Assembly: GCA_964633225.1 (NCBI GenBank)
Contig: CAZWFQ010000034.1
Span: forward strand, 1-37,700
DNA: 37,700 nucleotides
Direction of reading: 5' to 3'
Origin: JAKQIM01 sp964633225
GTDB lineage: Bacteria; Chloroflexota; Anaerolineae; Anaerolineales; UBA4823
The notes under the pieces were generated by a model. The model was not told the DNA's origin. It worked only from the letters and a program-made list of their open reading frames with translations, and made no database searches. Each line of letters begins with the position of its first letter. Positions within the stretch are counted from its first letter, which is position 1. This document shows, in pieces, positions 1 to 8,602 of this stretch. Made by a program: the position numbers and the translations under genes.

Positions 1-64
1 CCCCCTTTTTTTGAGTTGCTTTTCTCCCTACCTATTTATTGCGGAATCCCAGCAGAGGCCCGGC

Positions 65-445
65 TTACTTCCCTTTGACCTCGTCCTTCAACACCAGGTT
101 GAGGATAAAGCTGACCACGCTCACGATCAGCGAGCCTAAGAAGGCATTCCAGAACCAGGGGTCTGCCAGGGTAAAGCCCACCTGGAACTGCGTGCCCAAC
201 CAGCCGGTGAGGGCAAAGAGCAGGGTATTGCCCACCAGGACAAACAGCCCCAAGGTCATGACAATCAGCGGGCAGGTGAGCATGTGCAGCAGGGGGCGCA
301 CCATTGCGTTGACCAGCCCAAAGATGAGCGCCAGCCAGATGATTGAAAGCCAGTTTTCATTTTGCAACTGGATACCCGGTACGATAGCAACCGCGGCATA
401 GAGCGCCACGGCCGATATGATCCAACGAATAAAGAAACGGGACAT
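65..445 (-). CDS. Phage-holin-family (PF04020/YvlD-like) membrane protein
   Basis: A 126-residue protein that is almost entirely hydrophobic, with four predicted membrane helices (about residues 5-25, 32-50, 55-80 and 95-120) and a short charged tail ending KDEVKGK. Length, helix number and the pattern WLALIFGLVNAMVRPLL match the PF04020 'mycobacterial four-TM phage holin' family, which in most bacteria is a housekeeping membrane protein of unknown role and not a lysis gene. The start is fixed by an AGGAGA Shine-Dalgarno (plus-strand 455-460), 9 nt upstream of ATG. It lies downstream of the esterase on the same strand but is separated by 149 bp containing a hairpin, so it is probably transcribed separately. 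Function is not known. Confidence 0.8.
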   Translation of the reverse strand: MSRFFIRWIISAVALYAAVAIVPGIQLQNENWLSIIWLALIFGLVNAMVRPLLHMLTCPLIVMTLGLFVLVGNTLLFALTGWLGTQFQVGFTLADPWFWNAFLGSLIVSVVSFILNLVLKDEVKGK

Positions 446-534
446 AATAGTTGATCTCCTTCTATAAATTTTATACGTCTAACCTGGCAAAAAGTTCCAC
501 CGTATTTAAACCTATCCGAAAATTCTGGGAATGT

Positions 535-567
535 GGTGTTTGGCGGTGCTATGCGCCGCCAAACACC
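535..567. repeat. 12-bp perfect inverted repeat between two minus-strand genes
   Basis: GGTGTTTGGCGG (535-546) is exactly complementary to CCGCCAAACACC (556-567), with a 9-nt loop. It lies just past the esterase stop codon and upstream of the holin-family gene, where a transcription terminator would be expected. Neither strand has a clear T-tract after the stem, so it may be a factor-assisted terminator or an mRNA 3'-end stabiliser. Confidence 0.55.
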
Positions 568-594
568 CACCCCAAACAAATTTCGGGTAGATAC

Positions 595-1563
595 TTACTT
601 TTCCAGGCTGTTTTGGAAGCGCAGTTTTTCGACGAACTGGAAAGTCTCGCCGCCCTCGTGACGGTTGAAGGGCCAAACTTTGATCTCCTTGGGGCCTGCA
701 TAGTGGTTGTAGGCGGCGTAGACGGTGGAAGGCGGGCAAGTATCGTCCATCAGCCCCACCGAGAAGAGGGCCGGGGCATGTGCCCGGGCAGCAAAGTTCA
801 TGCCATCAAAATACGAAAGGGTGCGGAATACCGTTTCTACCTGGTGGCGGTGGCGCTGGCAAAAATGGACGATCTCACGATAGGGATAGGTATCAATGAT
901 TTCGGTGGCGCGTGTGAAGTGACACAAGAAGGGCACGTCGGGCATCACTGCTGCCAACCCGGGCACCAGGCCGGCCACTGCCAGGGTGATGCCGCCGCCC
1001 TGGCTGCCGCCGGTGACGCTGATGCGGTGTGGGTCAATCTGGGGGTGGGCGCGGGCCACTTCAACAATCCGTACGGCGTCGGTGAAGAGGCGGCGGTAAT
1101 AATAGGTGCGGGGGTTGAGGATGCCGCGTGTCATAAAACCGGGATATTGTGGGTTTGAGCCCTGTGGTTCCGGGTCGGGCGTATCGCCGGTGCGCCAGGC
1201 GGTTCCCTGGCCGCGCACATCCATGATCAGGTGGGCATATTCTGCGGCCGCCCAGCCCAACCAGTCGTGGGGCAAGCCGCGCCCGCCGCCATAGCCAATG
1301 AACTCGACCATGCAGGGCAGGGGGCCGGGGTGCTGGCGGGGCAAGATCAGCCAGGCTTTGATGGGTTGGCCGCCGAATCCATGATAGGTCACATCAAAGG
1401 TATCGACCAGCTTCAGCCCAGTATCCACCGGCTCGAAGCGCGCCTCAAGCGGGTAGGCGCGCGCTTCAGCCAGGGTCTCTTGCCAAAAGGAATCGAAATC
1501 AGCCGGTTCGTTGCGGGCCGGGAGATATGTTTGGAGCTGTTCAAGGGGCAGATCGAATAACAT
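595..1563 (-). CDS. Acetyl xylan esterase / cephalosporin-C deacetylase family hydrolase
   Basis: A 322-residue alpha/beta hydrolase, the usual length of carbohydrate esterase family 7 (AXE1). Visible features are the nucleophile elbow GGSQGG near residues 184-190 (Ser about 187), the acid in GLMDDTCPPS near 271, and the catalytic His in NRHEGG near 301, giving a complete Ser-Asp-His triad. The YGGGRGLPHDWLGW and DVRGQGTAW segments are typical of the family. It would remove acetyl groups from small acetylated oligosaccharides; no signal peptide is visible, so it should act in the cytoplasm on imported substrates. It starts 17 nt after the GNAT stop codon, with a purine-rich AAAGG before ATG, so the two are probably co-transcribed. 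Substrate is not predictable from sequence. Confidence 0.88.
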   Translation of the reverse strand: MLFDLPLEQLQTYLPARNEPADFDSFWQETLAEARAYPLEARFEPVDTGLKLVDTFDVTYHGFGGQPIKAWLILPRQHPGPLPCMVEFIGYGGGRGLPHDWLGWAAAEYAHLIMDVRGQGTAWRTGDTPDPEPQGSNPQYPGFMTRGILNPRTYYYRRLFTDAVRIVEVARAHPQIDPHRISVTGGSQGGGITLAVAGLVPGLAAVMPDVPFLCHFTRATEIIDTYPYREIVHFCQRHRHQVETVFRTLSYFDGMNFAARAHAPALFSVGLMDDTCPPSTVYAAYNHYAGPKEIKVWPFNRHEGGETFQFVEKLRFQNSLEK

Positions 1564-1580
1564 AGTTTACCTTTCGTCTT

Positions 1581-2570
1581 TCATCTGAATGAGTATTCCA
1601 TCCACAAAAGGGTCTGATGGGGATAAAAACCAGCCTGCCGCAGCACATCAGGGCAGAGATCTGCTGGCAGGTTGATGGTGAGAGGCCGTTGAGGGGTGAT
1701 GCGGTGGCGGGCATAGGCCAAGAGCGCCAGCAGGGCGCCGGGATCGGGCTGGGGGGGCACAGCCAGCCAGAGTGGGTCGGCACGGCCCTGGACACGCCGC
1801 CAGGTCAGGGTGCCCAACAGCTCATCGCTGCGCTGGATGACCCAATGGGCAGGCGAATCGAGGCTGAGCATGCGGTAGAGCATGCCCAGCAGGTTGGGCT
1901 GAAGCAGGGTCCAATCCATCGGCAAATGCCAAGACAGCTCAGCCGGATAAAGCCGCTGCAGCCATTGACGCTGCTGGGGCCAATGCTGGCGGCGGCGAGA
2001 GGTGATGGCGGTGCCCAACGGCAGGGAGACCTGGGGGGCCTGGTTAGAGACAAACCAGGTCGTGCGGCGGGTGCGTTCTTGAAAGCCCAGGGTCTGGTAA
2101 ATGTGAATGGCAGGGGGGTTGTCGTGGCGCACTTGCAGCCAGGCACAAGGCACTTTGCGACTGCGGACATAATCCAGGGCTGCGGCGGTAAGGGTGCGCC
2201 CGATGCCGCGCCCGCGGTGATCTGGATGGACCGCTACGTTGGCGATCAGGTAACAGCGCTTGCCCTGGCAGGCAATAGGGATCAGGCTCAGGTTGCCGAC
2301 CAGTTGGCCGTTTTCTTCCCACACCAGGCCAGAGGGCGGCATGGGGGCATGCTCTGCCAGCGTGTTGGCCCACCCCGTCCATTGGGCGGTGCGGGCCGAC
2401 ACGCGCATGTTCCTTAAATAGCTGCGCCCTTCTGCGTCGAGGGTGTCGTTAAAGCATAGCTCTACCAGGTTCGCCACCGACTCAAGGTCGCGTTGGGTAT
2501 TCAGACGGCGCAGGTGGCCCTGGGCCGCGGCAGGCAAGGGCAGGTCGAGTGTCATGAGATACTGCTTCAT
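1581..2570 (-). CDS. GNAT-family N-acetyltransferase
   Basis: A 329-residue protein whose first half carries a GNAT fold. The acetyl-CoA pyrophosphate-binding motif is visible as VAVHPDHRGRGIG (about residues 112-124), followed by NPPAIHIYQTLGF, the usual beta6-alpha4 segment. The C-terminal about 150 residues show no clear acetyltransferase motif and may be a second, degenerate GNAT-like domain or a substrate-binding extension, as in several actinobacterial and chloroflexal two-domain GNATs. The substrate is unknown. The gene is divergent from dnaG with only 60 bp between start codons. No Shine-Dalgarno precedes ATG 2570; a TATAGT hexamer ends 5 nt before it, so it could be leaderless. ATG 2555, in frame, is an alternative start. 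Confidence 0.85.
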   Translation of the reverse strand: MKQYLMTLDLPLPAAAQGHLRRLNTQRDLESVANLVELCFNDTLDAEGRSYLRNMRVSARTAQWTGWANTLAEHAPMPPSGLVWEENGQLVGNLSLIPIACQGKRCYLIANVAVHPDHRGRGIGRTLTAAALDYVRSRKVPCAWLQVRHDNPPAIHIYQTLGFQERTRRTTWFVSNQAPQVSLPLGTAITSRRRQHWPQQRQWLQRLYPAELSWHLPMDWTLLQPNLLGMLYRMLSLDSPAHWVIQRSDELLGTLTWRRVQGRADPLWLAVPPQPDPGALLALLAYARHRITPQRPLTINLPADLCPDVLRQAGFYPHQTLLWMEYSFR

Positions 2571-2575
2571 ATTCT

Positions 2576-2581
2576 ACTATA
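2576..2581 (-). promoter_or_regulatory. Putative -10 element of the GNAT gene (leaderless candidate)
   Basis: TATAGT on the minus strand lies 5 nt upstream of the GNAT ATG at 2570, and no Shine-Dalgarno is present. The -35 region is poor. It is back to back with the dnaG promoter in the same 60-bp gap. Confidence 0.4.
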
Positions 2582-2615
2582 TTTCACCTTCGTCCTGCGA
2601 GGTTTCCCCCCTGGC

Positions 2616-2624
2616 TGGTATAAT
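2616..2624 (+). promoter_or_regulatory. Extended -10 promoter of dnaG (leaderless)
   Basis: TGGTATAAT is a perfect extended -10 element (TGn plus consensus hexamer at 2619-2624). The -35 region is weak. Exactly 6 nt separate the hexamer from the dnaG ATG at 2631, which places the expected transcription start on the A of the start codon. No ribosome binding site is available. Confidence 0.8.
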
Positions 2625-2630
2625 CAACCC

Positions 2631-4580
2631 ATGTCCTCCATCGACGAGATCAAATCCCGCATTGATATCGTGGACCTCGTCTCTGAGACGGTCACGCTGA
2701 GGCGTGCGGGCAAGAACTATACCGGTTTTTGCCCTTTCCACGCCAACACGCGCACGCCGGCTTTCGTGGTCTTTCCCGAATCGGGCACCTGGCGCTGCTT
2801 TGGGCAGTGCAACGAAGGCGGCGATATCTTCCGCTTTGTGATGAAGAAAGAGGGCTGGGATTTCAGCGAGGCCCTGCGGGCCCTGGCTGAGAAGGCCGGG
2901 GTGCAGCTTAAACCAGTCACGCCCCAAGACCAAGAAGCCGCTGAAGAACACGAACACCTGCGCGCTTTGTTGGAAGAAGCGGTCATCTATTACCGCCACC
3001 AACTCACTGGCACACCTGCCGGTCAGCAGGCATTGGCGTACCTGCAGCAGCGCGGCCTGGATGATGCCACCCTGGAAGCTTTTGGCCTGGGTTATGCGCC
3101 CAATGCTTGGGATGTGGCGCTTAAGCATTTCAAATCCAAGGGCTACAGCGAGCAGGATCTGATCGATGCCGGGCTGGTGACAGTGCGTGAGGGGACTGAT
3201 GGCGGGGCAGATGAGCCTGCCCAGGCCCGGCGGATTTATGACCGCTTCCGCCACCGCATCACCATCCCCATCCGCGATGAACGCGGGCGCATGACAGGCT
3301 TTGGGGCGCGCATCCTGAATCCAGAGGATGTGCCCAAATTCCTCAACTCACCCCAAACGGCGTTGTTTGATAAGGGCCACCTGCTCTATGGGCTGGATCG
3401 GGCCCGCAAATCTATTCGCACCCTGGATCAGGCTGTGATCGTTGAAGGTTACCTGGATGTGATTGCCCTGCACCAGGCTGGTTTCACCAACGCCGTCTCA
3501 CCCATGGGCACTGCCCTGACCGAGCACCAGCTGCGCTTGCTCAAGCGTTTCACCCGGCGCATCATCCTGGCCCTGGACCCCGATGCAGCGGGCGATAAAG
3601 CCACCTTGCGCGGCTTGCAGGTGGCCCGCCAGGCCATGGATCGCCAGGAAGAAGCCGTTTTCGATGCCCGCGGCCTGCTGGGTCATGAATCGCGCTTGCA
3701 GGCTGATATCCGCGTCACCACCCTGCCGCGCGGCATGGACCCCGATGACGTGGTTAAGCGTGACCCGGCAGAGTGGCAGCATATTGTCGAGAATGCCCGC
3801 CCGGTCGTCATCCACGTGATGGAAACACTGGCCGCGGGGCGCGATATGGATGACCCCAAGATCAAGAGCGAGATTGCAGCCCAGGTGCTGCCTTTGATCG
3901 GCGAGGTGCCCAACCCGGTGGAGCGCGATACATACCGCCAGCGCCTGGCGCGCCTGCTGCGAGTGGATGAGCGCGCCCTGCTAGACCCAGCCCAGGCGCG
4001 CCCTGGGCGTTCGGCGCGCACCCGTCCGGCTGCTCGCTCCCGCTCTGCCCCGCAGGCTTTGTCATCTGCCAGCGCCGTATCGGCGCGCATGGCCCTAGAA
4101 GGTCACTGCCTGAGCGTGCTGATGCGCCGTCCAGATATGGTCTACCGCCTGGATCGTAAGCTGCAGCAGTTCAGCCTGGCGCGCCTATCTGTGAACGATT
4201 TTGAGCATACCGAGTTCCAGGCCATCTACGAGCTGATCCAAGAATCTCTGGCCCAAGATGTGGCTGAGCCGCTCAATTTTGTGCTCAGCGGATTGTCGCT
4301 GGAATTGATGGAAATGGCCGATGGGCTGCTTAAGCGCAGCGAGAAGCTCGACCCGAACGACGATAAGGTGTTTGAAGATGTCCGCCGAACGCTCTTGGAC
4401 GTACGCCTGCGTGAGGTCCGCCGCTTAGTAGAGCATATTCGCTTTTCAATGGAAGAGAGCCAGGCCCAGGGGCAGGCGCCAGACATGGAGCAAATGCAGA
4501 TCATGCAGCAGTACAGCCGGGTGCTCTTGCAACTCTACCTGGCAGTTGAAGACAAAAACTCCGAGCCGCAGAAAAACTAA
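2631..4580 (+). CDS. dnaG: DNA primase DnaG
   Basis: A 649-residue replicative primase that makes RNA primers for DNA polymerase III. In order: N-terminal CHC2-type zinc domain (CPFHANTRTP then RCFGQCNEGGDIF, about residues 38-72), the RNA polymerase core domain with NSPQTALFDKG, and the TOPRIM domain with AVIVEGYLDVIALHQ and the metal-binding LALDPDAAGDKA. The C-terminal about 200 residues are helical and fit the DnaB helicase-binding region. The start is set at ATG 2631, MSSIDEIKSRIDIVDLVSETV being the classic primase N-terminus; an upstream in-frame ATG at 2493 would overlap the divergent GNAT gene and is rejected. There is no Shine-Dalgarno, and the promoter is 6 nt upstream. It is followed after 26 nt by the membrane-protein gene. 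Confidence 0.97.
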   Translation: MSSIDEIKSRIDIVDLVSETVTLRRAGKNYTGFCPFHANTRTPAFVVFPESGTWRCFGQCNEGGDIFRFVMKKEGWDFSEALRALAEKAGVQLKPVTPQDQEAAEEHEHLRALLEEAVIYYRHQLTGTPAGQQALAYLQQRGLDDATLEAFGLGYAPNAWDVALKHFKSKGYSEQDLIDAGLVTVREGTDGGADEPAQARRIYDRFRHRITIPIRDERGRMTGFGARILNPEDVPKFLNSPQTALFDKGHLLYGLDRARKSIRTLDQAVIVEGYLDVIALHQAGFTNAVSPMGTALTEHQLRLLKRFTRRIILALDPDAAGDKATLRGLQVARQAMDRQEEAVFDARGLLGHESRLQADIRVTTLPRGMDPDDVVKRDPAEWQHIVENARPVVIHVMETLAAGRDMDDPKIKSEIAAQVLPLIGEVPNPVERDTYRQRLARLLRVDERALLDPAQARPGRSARTRPAARSRSAPQALSSASAVSARMALEGHCLSVLMRRPDMVYRLDRKLQQFSLARLSVNDFEHTEFQAIYELIQESLAQDVAEPLNFVLSGLSLELMEMADGLLKRSEKLDPNDDKVFEDVRRTLLDVRLREVRRLVEHIRFSMEESQAQGQAPDMEQMQIMQQYSRVLLQLYLAVEDKNSEPQKN

Positions 4581-4606
4581 AATCTATTCAAGAATGCGAG
4601 GATGAT

Positions 4607-5230
4607 ATGCCCAAGCAAAGCTATGCACTAGAACCCAATGGGCCAAAACGCCTGGAGATCAGTTGGGGGGCGTTTTGGAAGAACTTTACCGTCACCTTAG
4701 ACGGCAATACGATTGGGACGCTCCCAGACCAGAAGGCAGTGCGCCAGGGTGGACAATTTACCCTGCCGGATGGCTCCGCGCTGTCGGTGCAGCTCCTCCA
4801 GAGCCTGGCGGGTGCCGAGCTGCGCGTCTTGCGCAACGGGCAGCCCTTGCCTGGCTCAGTCTCTGACCCTGAGACGCGCGTCAGGACGGCGGCATTGGTG
4901 GCTTACGTTGTAGCGGGCTTCAATTTCCTGGTTGGGTTGGTGGCTGTGCTTTTTCAGGTGGATTTCTTGCTGGCGCTGGGAATGGGGTGGTTCTCTGTCA
5001 TTGCGGGGGTGGTTTTCCTCTTCTTGGGTATTTTTATCGGGCGCAAATCACTGGTGGCATTGATCATTGCCATCGTGCTTTTGATCTTGGATGCAGGGCT
5101 GGGCCTGGTGGGGGCGGCTATGAGCGGCTACTCTCCCAGCATCAGTGGTCTGCTGGTGCGCGTGATCTTGCTTGTTCCTTTGTTCCAGGGCGTGGGCGCC
5201 ATCCGGGAGTTGAATCGGGCTGGTAAGTAA
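4607..5230 (+). CDS. Membrane protein with N-terminal beta-rich domain, unknown function
   Basis: A 207-residue protein I cannot assign. Residues 1-85 are soluble and strand-rich (KNFTVTLDGNTIGTLPDQ, FTLPDGSALSVQLLQ, LRVLRNGQPLPGS), looking like a small beta-sandwich. After this come four hydrophobic segments (about 93-115, 119-145, 147-171 and 181-199). No catalytic motif is seen. The start follows a GAGGAT purine tract 26 nt after dnaG, and the next gene begins 8 nt after its stop, so it appears to be the middle gene of a dnaG operon. The arrangement suggests a membrane sensor or scaffold linked to the following cyclase, but this is only an inference from position. Confidence 0.75.
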   Translation: MPKQSYALEPNGPKRLEISWGAFWKNFTVTLDGNTIGTLPDQKAVRQGGQFTLPDGSALSVQLLQSLAGAELRVLRNGQPLPGSVSDPETRVRTAALVAYVVAGFNFLVGLVAVLFQVDFLLALGMGWFSVIAGVVFLFLGIFIGRKSLVALIIAIVLLILDAGLGLVGAAMSGYSPSISGLLVRVILLVPLFQGVGAIRELNRAGK

Positions 5231-5238
5231 TTGCCAGC

Positions 5239-6879
5239 ATGCACCCCCGCGCCTGGGCTGCGATCTCGATGAAAAACATTTCTTCATCGTCCACTTTACA
5301 CCCCGTACATCCTGAACACCTGCGCCGCAAGCGCTTTAAGCGGCGTATGGATCTAACCTTGCCGTCGATCAGCGTCATCGGGGCGGTACTGGCTTCCTCT
5401 TATTACACCATCTCTGCTCTGAGCGGCTTGCAAGACATGGCGGCTGAAACAGGCTCGTTGGTGATTGCCCAGGTGTTGGTACTGGTTTTGGTGATCTTGG
5501 GCGTCGTCATTGGAAGCCTGGTCGAACGCCCCTTATGGCACTGGTACCTGGACCCGGATATTGCGCACCAGGCTCCACCATCCTCAAAGGTCCAGCGCCT
5601 GGCGCTGCACTCACCCTTGAACACGGCCCTGGTGACGTTTTCAATGTGGACTCTCAGCGGCCTGACGTTTGTGTACCTGCTTTGGGATGTGTACGGCAGG
5701 CCATTGAACCTGGCTGGCGTGCTGCAAATTGACCTGTCGCTGCCCATCGGCTTGCTGGCAATTGCCGGCCCCATCTGTTCGGTGCTGGCCTATTTTATTG
5801 CTGAGAACCTGATGCGCAGTGAGATCCCGCTCTTCTTTCCAGATACACTGCCCGTGGATGTGCCGGCTTTTCGTTTGAGATTGCGTTGGCGCTTGTTGCT
5901 GCCCCTGCTGTTGGTTCTGATCCTGATGGGGGTATTGGGCCTGGGCGTCTATTCGTTGGCCGCCAATTCGGCCGTCAACCAAAAAGCATTGAATCTGACG
6001 CAGTTGGCCAGCCTGGTGCTGTTCTTGTTGGGCATTGGGGCATTGGTGACCGTACTGCTTGCCACCACGGTGGGCAATGCCTTGGTGGCCTCGGTGGATA
6101 AGCTTTTGGCGCGCATGGCAGATGTCCGGCATGGCAACCTGGGGGTGCATTTGCCGGTGGTCTCGAATGAAGAGATGGGTGAGTTGGCGGCTGGTTTCAA
6201 CAGCATGATTGGCGGCTTACAGCAGGAGGAGGTGGTGCGCCACCTCTTCAGCTTGTACGTAACGCCTGAGGTGGCTGAACATGCCATCCAGCACGGGGCT
6301 GAACTGGGCGGACAACTGACCTCAGCCAGCGTCTTGTTCTCGGATATCCGCGGCTTCACTTCGCTCACAGAAACCCAGGCGCCTGAGGCCCTGATTGCCC
6401 TGCTCAACCGCTATTTCCAGGCCATGTCGGGGGTGGTGGCGGTGCATGGTGGGCTGGTGAATAAGTTTGGCGGCGACAGCCTGCTGGCGGTCTTTGGCAC
6501 GCCGATGAATCCGGATGCCGAGCACGCCTGGAAGGCCGTGCAGGCGGCACAGGCCATGCAAGCAGCCCTGGAGCAGTTTAACACTGACCAGGTCCAGCGC
6601 GGCGAACCGCAGTTGCGCATAGGCGTGGGGGTCGCCAGCGGGCCAGTGGTGGCGGGCAATGTGGGCAGCCAGAAGCGCATGGAATATACCGTCATCGGCG
6701 ATACGGTCAACCTTGCCAGCCGCTTGCAGAGCATGACCAAAGAATTAGGTGTAACGGTGCTGTTGAGCGGGCTCACCGCCCAGGCAGTTAAGGATCGGGT
6801 GCCCATGGAAGCGATTGGGCGCCTGGAAGTGCGCGGAAAGCAAGAAGCAGTGGAAGTCTTTAAGCTGCATTCGCTTTGA
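5239..6879 (+). CDS. Membrane-bound class III adenylate cyclase with HAMP domain
   Basis: A 546-residue protein with six hydrophobic segments (about residues 36-57, 74-95, 128-148, 172-193, 218-240 and 255-280), a HAMP linker (about 280-335, LLARMADVRHGNLGVHLPVVSNEEMGELAAGFN) and a C-terminal class III nucleotidyl cyclase domain (about 365-546). Both metal-binding aspartates are present (FSDIRGFTS and FGGDSLLAVFG). The substrate-specifying Lys (NKFGGDS) and Thr (YTVIGD), and the Asn and Arg of DTVNLASRL, indicate ATP as substrate, so cAMP is the expected product. The layout matches integral-membrane cyclases of the six-helix HAMP type. ATG 5239 is used; ATG 5269 in frame is possible and neither has a good Shine-Dalgarno. 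It ends 51 bp before rpoD. Confidence 0.9.
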   Translation: MHPRAWAAISMKNISSSSTLHPVHPEHLRRKRFKRRMDLTLPSISVIGAVLASSYYTISALSGLQDMAAETGSLVIAQVLVLVLVILGVVIGSLVERPLWHWYLDPDIAHQAPPSSKVQRLALHSPLNTALVTFSMWTLSGLTFVYLLWDVYGRPLNLAGVLQIDLSLPIGLLAIAGPICSVLAYFIAENLMRSEIPLFFPDTLPVDVPAFRLRLRWRLLLPLLLVLILMGVLGLGVYSLAANSAVNQKALNLTQLASLVLFLLGIGALVTVLLATTVGNALVASVDKLLARMADVRHGNLGVHLPVVSNEEMGELAAGFNSMIGGLQQEEVVRHLFSLYVTPEVAEHAIQHGAELGGQLTSASVLFSDIRGFTSLTETQAPEALIALLNRYFQAMSGVVAVHGGLVNKFGGDSLLAVFGTPMNPDAEHAWKAVQAAQAMQAALEQFNTDQVQRGEPQLRIGVGVASGPVVAGNVGSQKRMEYTVIGDTVNLASRLQSMTKELGVTVLLSGLTAQAVKDRVPMEAIGRLEVRGKQEAVEVFKLHSL

Positions 6880-6892
6880 AAAGACCGCCCGC

Positions 6893-6923
6893 TTGCAACG
6901 TGCCCGCCGGACTATGCTATACT
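6893..6923 (+). promoter_or_regulatory. Promoter of rpoD (leaderless)
   Basis: TGCTATACT gives an extended -10 (hexamer 6918-6923), with a possible -35 TTGCAA at 6893-6898 at the long spacing of 19 bp. The rpoD ATG at 6931 is 7 nt after the hexamer, so transcription should begin at or one base before the start codon. No Shine-Dalgarno is seen. Confidence 0.75.
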
Positions 6924-6930
6924 AACAGAC

Positions 6931-8553
6931 ATGATGAACCCTTTGTCGCGAAGAAACGCTGTCAGCTCAAAGAAGGCTCCCCCCATGCCGCCTGATTTCA
7001 ACCAGGATGATGATGGCTTGCCGCTGGTCCCACTGGGCGAAGTGGAGGATGTGAACGATCTGCTGGATGAGCTGGATGAAGATGTGGTCATCGATGAGCC
7101 AGACGAGCCGGATTTTATCGGGACTGAGGTCGATGAACTGCTGAGCGACGAACCATTGGAAATGATCGCTCCGGCACTGACCAGCGATCTGGGCGAAGAC
7201 CCGGTGCGTCTTTACTTAAAAGAAATCGGCCAGATCAACCTGCTGGATACCGATCACGAGTTCAGGCTGGCGGCGCGGATCGAATCGGCGCGCTGGGTTG
7301 ATACCATCAACCGCAGCCATCCCAAAGCCCGTAAAGGCGGCGGTGAAGCGGCTGGTATTTATGAGGCCATGTACGATGAGCTGGCAACAGCCTGGAAACG
7401 GCTGATCGAAGATACCCAACGCCTGGGCTTTACTGCCCCCGAAATGATACAGGTGTTAGATGAAGCGCGCTTGCTGCGCAATGGCTGGGCTAATTCTCGC
7501 CCCTCGTACCTGCGCGCGTACCTGGATAATGGGCGCTGGGGCAAAGATCACCTGTGGGATGGTGTGGCGCGCCAGGCCTTTACCGTTTTTATGGGCTTTT
7601 ACATGCTGCCAGAGGATGTGGTGGCAGCCATGCGACAACGCATGGCGCAAGGCGGCCGCCTGTTGGCTGCCTCGGCATTTGCTGCTTTGCTGCCAGGGGA
7701 AGATGTTTTGCTGGGCGAACTGGCCCTGGTGCAAGAACGCTTCCAAGAGTCTCGCCTGGCTCTCATCCGCTCAAATTTGCGGCTGGTGGTCAGCGTTGCC
7801 AAGCGTTACCTGGGGCGGGGTAGCTCATTTTTGGATCTGATCCAAGAGGGCAACCTGGGGCTGCTGCGGGCTGTAACCAAGTTTGACCCCACGCGTGGTT
7901 TCAAGTTCAGCACCTATGCCACATGGTGGATCCGCCAGGCCATCAGCCGCTCGATCGCCGACCAGGCGCGCACCATCCGCATCCCGGTGCACATTTTTGA
8001 GGCCATCAATCGCCTGCTGCGCATCCAACGCAAGCTGACCCAAGATTTGGGCCATGCGCCCAACCCTGAGGACCTGGCGTTGGAGGGGGGCTTTGTGGAT
8101 GAGCATGATCAGCAGGTGATCCAGCAAGCGCGCGCCAACGGAGAACCCCTGCCAGCAGATGTGCGCCGCCGCCTGACGCGCGCCGCGGCCAAGGTGGGGC
8201 GGGTGCTGCGGGCGGCTGAAGAACCCATGTCATTAGACAGCCCCGTGGGCAACGAAGATAACAGCATGCTCGGAGATTTTATCCCCGATGAAGATGCCCC
8301 CGAGCCCATGGACGCTGCTGCCCGCCAGATGCTGCGCGAGCAGATCCAAAATGCCCTGGCGGTCCTTTCGGAGCGTGAGCGCGACGTGTTGGAGATGCGT
8401 TTCGGGCTTAAGGATGGCAAAGATCATACCCTGGAGGAAGTGGGCCAGGCTTTCAACGTCACGCGCGAGCGCATCCGGCAGATTGAAGCCAAAGCCTTGC
8501 GCAAGCTGCGCCACCCCACCCGCAGCCGCCATTTACGAGATTATTTGGGCTAG
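6931..8553 (+). CDS. rpoD: Primary RNA polymerase sigma factor (sigma-70/RpoD)
   Basis: A 540-residue group 1 type sigma factor that directs RNA polymerase to housekeeping promoters. Residues 1-85 are very acidic (region 1.1-like). Region 1.2 is EDPVRLYLKEIGQINLLD, then a non-conserved block (about 115-260), region 2 (NLRLVVSVAKRYLGRG to FKFSTYATWWIRQAISRSI), region 3.0 (IRIPVHIFEAINRL) and region 4 (LSERERDVLEMRFGL to VTRERIRQIEAKALRKLR). The His and Glu of PVHIFE, which contact the TG of extended -10 promoters in E. coli sigma-70, are kept, and nearly all promoters I find here have that TG. Region 3 contains an extra charged stretch (about 390-425). It has its own promoter and precedes the nuo operon. 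Confidence 0.96.
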   Translation: MMNPLSRRNAVSSKKAPPMPPDFNQDDDGLPLVPLGEVEDVNDLLDELDEDVVIDEPDEPDFIGTEVDELLSDEPLEMIAPALTSDLGEDPVRLYLKEIGQINLLDTDHEFRLAARIESARWVDTINRSHPKARKGGGEAAGIYEAMYDELATAWKRLIEDTQRLGFTAPEMIQVLDEARLLRNGWANSRPSYLRAYLDNGRWGKDHLWDGVARQAFTVFMGFYMLPEDVVAAMRQRMAQGGRLLAASAFAALLPGEDVLLGELALVQERFQESRLALIRSNLRLVVSVAKRYLGRGSSFLDLIQEGNLGLLRAVTKFDPTRGFKFSTYATWWIRQAISRSIADQARTIRIPVHIFEAINRLLRIQRKLTQDLGHAPNPEDLALEGGFVDEHDQQVIQQARANGEPLPADVRRRLTRAAAKVGRVLRAAEEPMSLDSPVGNEDNSMLGDFIPDEDAPEPMDAAARQMLREQIQNALAVLSERERDVLEMRFGLKDGKDHTLEEVGQAFNVTRERIRQIEAKALRKLRHPTRSRHLRDYLG

Positions 8554-8573
8554 GTTTATCGCCTTCGTGAAAA

Positions 8574-8602
8574 TTGACACCAACCTACGCATGTGATAAA
8601 CT
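8574..8602 (+). promoter_or_regulatory. Promoter of the nuo operon
   Basis: TTGACA (8574-8579), 17 bp, then TAAACT (8597-8602) preceded by TGA, giving an extended -10. This is the best-formed -35/-10 pair in the window. The predicted start near 8609 leaves a 53-nt leader that contains a six-codon ORF (8617-8637, MCSQLR) and a small hairpin before the nuoA Shine-Dalgarno AAGGA (8651-8655). Confidence 0.8.

Noticed and set aside
2493..2630. Upstream in-frame start of dnaG
   Set aside because: It would add 46 residues overlapping the divergent GNAT gene and its promoter; primase N-termini begin at MSSIDEIK.
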